DNA from: Serripes groenlandicus
Lineage: Eukaryota > Mollusca > Bivalvia > Cardiida > Cardiidae
DNA length: 64,000 nucleotides
Direction: 5' to 3'
Assembly (NCBI GenBank): GCA_031761405.1
Contig: JASEVX010000172.1
Location: 62,001 to 126,000 of the forward strand
Part shown: positions 61,485 to 64,000 of the stretch, piece after piece
Position numbering within the stretch: position 1 is the first letter of the stretch
Layout: every line of letters starts with the position of its first letter
Program-made: the position numbers and the translations under genes
The notes under the pieces: model-generated
Database searches by the model: none
Seen by the model: only the letters and a program-made list of their open reading frames with translations
What the model was told of the DNA's origin: nothing

Positions 61485-62541
61485 CTTTTTAGCTCACCTG
61501 TGCACAAAGTGCTCAAGGTGAGCTGTTGTGATCACGTGTGTCCGTCATCCGTGCATCATCAACAATTGCCTTGTTAACACTATACAGGCAACATTTTACA
61601 TTCAATCTTCATGAAAAATTATTAAAATATACATTTCTATCAAATTTTGGTCAAAATCAAAACTTGGTTATGTGCGATCAAAAACTAGGTCACAAGGTCA
61701 AATTGAAGAAAAATCTTGATAACACTCTTGGAAGCCTTATCTTTAACTTACGCATGTTGAAACATTGTCTGAATAATTGTCATGATGATATCTTGGCTGG
61801 GTTTGAATGTAGGTCTGAGGTCATGTTAGGTCATAAACTCGGTCATTAGGCTAAAATTGACGGAAACTCTTGTTTACCTCTCAAGATGCCACATTTTTTG
61901 CTCCAGCAGCTTTTAATTTTTCGGAATGTTTGTTTTGATGATATCTAGGCCAAATTTGAAACTGGTTCAAAACTAGGTCACAAGACCAAATTGAACGAAA
62001 ATATTGTTAACACTCTGAATGACACAATTTTAATTTGAGCATGTGGAAACTTTGCTAGAATGGTTGTCTTTATGATATCTTGGCCAATTTTAGATATAGG
62101 TCATGTCGGCTCAAAACCTAGGCCACTAGACCAAATTGAAGAAAATCTTGTTGACGCTCTAAGAGACCACTTTATTGCTGCAGCAGCTTTAAAATTTGTC
62201 AGAATGTTTGTCTCAATGATATCTAGGACAATAGAATAGTTGAATATGGGTCATGGGTCATGTCGAGTCAAAAACTAGGTCACTAGACCAAAGGAATCTT
62301 TTTCACGTATTTTTAATTTCAGCATGTTGAAACTTTGTCAGAATGGGTGTTTTGATGATATTTAGGCTAGGTTTGAACATGGCTCTATTCCAGTCATAAA
62401 CTAGGTCGCTCAGCAAAATTGAAGGAAAAACATGTTAATACTCTCGTAATAGCTTATCCGACCACAAAAAGAGTTATCTTTATTGACTCTCTGATTGGCA
62501 TAACTCAGGTGAGCAATCCAGGGCCACCATGGCCCTCTTGC
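61485..62541 (+). mobile_element. Non-autonomous Helitron-like element, family A variant
   Basis: Left end CTTTTTAGCTCACCTGTGCA with GTGCTCAAGGTGAGC completing the hairpin; right end GTGAGCAATCCAGGGCCACC then ATGGCCCTCTTG. Tandem units with AAAACTAGGTCAC. It interrupts a MITE whose left part is at 61394-61484. Confidence 0.75.
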
Positions 62542-63325
62542 TTTTTGTGTCACCTGCGTAGCATGGTGGGCACTTAGGGATTACTTTTTTTTTTATCCGG
62601 CGTCTGTCTGTCCGTCCGTCACACTTTTTCGTCACGTCACGTCACGTCACACTTTCAAATTTTCAAATAACTTTTTTTCTACTCAAGGGATTGAATTGAA
62701 ACTTCTGGCAATTGTTTATATTAACATTTGTGATGGCTTCACAAAAGAGGGATAATCCAAATATTATTATATCAGACTTATTGCCCCTTTTCTGTCAAAA
62801 ATTATTTCATTCATATTGTCAAACTTTTTTTACTCAAGGGATTGAATTGAAACTTCTGGCCAATATTTTTTATTGGTACACAAAAGGGGGATAATCCAAA
62901 TATTTATTGTGTCACCTGCGTAGCATGGTAGGCACTTAGGGATTACTTTTTTTTTTTGTTTTTTCACACTTTTTCGTCACGTTTTCAAATAACTTTTTTT
63001 CTACTCAAAGGATTGCATTGAAACATTTGACAAATGTTTATATCAATGTGTGTGATTGGTTCACAAAAGGGGGATAATCCAAATATTTTTATATCAGAGT
63101 TATTGCCCCTTTCTGTCAAAAATTTAAATTTTCAAATTACTTTTTCAAATGACTTTTTTTCTACTCAAAGGATTGGATTGAAATTTCTGACAAATGTTTA
63201 TATCAATCTTTGTGATGTGTTCACAAAAGGGGGATAATCCAAATATTTTTTATATCAGAGTTATTGCCCCTTTTCTGTCAAAAATTAAAATTTTCTGACA
63301 CATGTGCTCCGGGGAGAACTCCATT
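62541..63325 (+). mobile_element. Tandem-core element, family M (GTGTCACCTGCGTAGCATGG)
   Basis: The start motif GTGTCACCTGCGTAGCATGG and TGGGCACTTAGGGATTAC occurs twice (62547 and 62910), followed by units with TACTCAA(G/A)GGATTGAATTG and AAAGGGGGATAATCCAAATA. The right end is ACACATGTGCTCCGGGGAGA. Confidence 0.65.
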
Positions 63326-63329
63326 CTAG

Positions 63330-63449
63330 TTAATAGATGTGAATACATTGCAGCAAAATGGGAAATTGATCATTATGAGTAGTTTCTTCTTTTACCACAA
63401 TGTTTTCATAAGTTGTCAGAATGCATGTGTGTGTGGGCAAGGGTTAAAA
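63330..63449. mobile_element. TTAA MITE, right part
   Basis: AATACATTGCAGCAAAATGG to GTGTGTGGGCAAGGGTTAA. Confidence 0.72.
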
Positions 63450-63608
63450 AGTATTTATTTTAGAAGAAATATTTATTTTTGATTATATTTGTTTTATATC
63501 AAGGTATATTGTTCATGAAATCAACATATTTTCCTTCCTCTCCACAATGTTTTCAAACAAAGGTTGCTGGCTTCCATAAGATTCCAGAAGTTCTCTGTTA
63601 TACAATTT

Positions 63609-64000
63609 TTTAGCTTTTTTAAAGGTGAGTTATTGTGATCGCCTTTTGTCCGTCGTCCGTCGTTCGTCGTCAACATTTGCTTGTTACTACACTAGAGGCA
63701 ACATTTTGCATCCAATCTTTATAAAAGTTTATCAGAACATATATCTCGATCAACTCTAGGCCAAGTTCGAAACTGGGTCATGTGGGGTCAGGGTACTATT
63801 TGAAAGACCCTGGTGGGGTCAAAAGCTAGGTCACTAGGTCAAATTTAAGGAAAATCTTGTTAACACTCCTGAAGCCGCATTTTTGGCTTGAGCATGTTGA
63901 AACTTTGTCAGAATGTTTGTCATAGTGATATCTAGGCAAAGTTTGAATATAGGTCATGTCGGGTCAAAAACTAGGTCACTAGGCCAAATTGAAGGAAAAT
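63609..64000 (+). mobile_element. Family A Helitron-like element, cut by window edge
   Basis: Starts TTTTTTAGC...AAAGGTGAGTTATTGTGATC with the left hairpin partly deleted, then CGTCGTCCGTCG and tandem units (CTAGGTCACTAGGTCAAATT). Runs off the right end. Confidence 0.68.

Overview
This is eukaryotic DNA that is AT-rich, full of introns and crowded with repeats. The gene structure, the dense interspersed repeats of a molluscan type (short elements running from a TTTTAGCTCACC start to a GGCCCTCTTGTT end, tRNA-headed SINEs, TTAA-flanked MITEs), a DIRS retrotransposon and a CR1/Jockey-like LINE together suggest a mollusc, most likely a marine bivalve. The species call is inference; no database search was possible.

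Host genes. The main gene lies on the + strand from 2134 to 40844. Thirteen exons join in one open phase (594 codons plus stop) and encode nearly all of a GRAMD1/Aster-type ER sterol-transfer protein: GRAM domain, acidic linker, VASt/ASTER domain, basic linker, one membrane segment and a C-terminal helix. The N-terminal exon(s) must lie left of the window. A second gene begins near 60002: a short coding exon with one membrane segment, then an exon with an RSQSL motif, perhaps an RMDN3/PTPIP51-like protein (tentative). It runs off the right edge.

Mobile DNA. A 6.8 kb, probably young DIRS tyrosine-recombinase retrotransposon fills 3012-9785. It has 149-bp inverted repeats that look identical, an internal complementary region, a Gag-like region split over three frames, RT/RNase H and a tyrosine recombinase. 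It sits inside a Helitron-like tandem-repeat element (2315-10732), which itself sits inside a MITE. An intact 966-codon LINE ORF lies at 53580-56480, with a decayed LINE on the minus strand at 51650-52600. The rest is mostly (i) about 40 copies or pieces of one 180-230 bp palindromic TTAA MITE, (ii) several families of non-autonomous elements with hairpin ends and 110-180 bp tandem cores rich in AGGTCA, (iii) seven tRNA-derived SINEs, and (iv) at least four large palindromic elements.

Most notable: the boundary between exon 10 and its intron in the GRAMD1 gene has been amplified into a 66-bp tandem array, so about eight extra copies of the exon end plus 5' splice site follow the real one. TTAA MITE ends lie within about 80 bp of roughly half of the exon boundaries, far more than their density predicts. 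Several unrelated repeat families carry arrays of direct-repeat AGGTCA sites resembling nuclear-receptor elements. Three palindromic elements share a CTCG-N7-9-CTCG centre.
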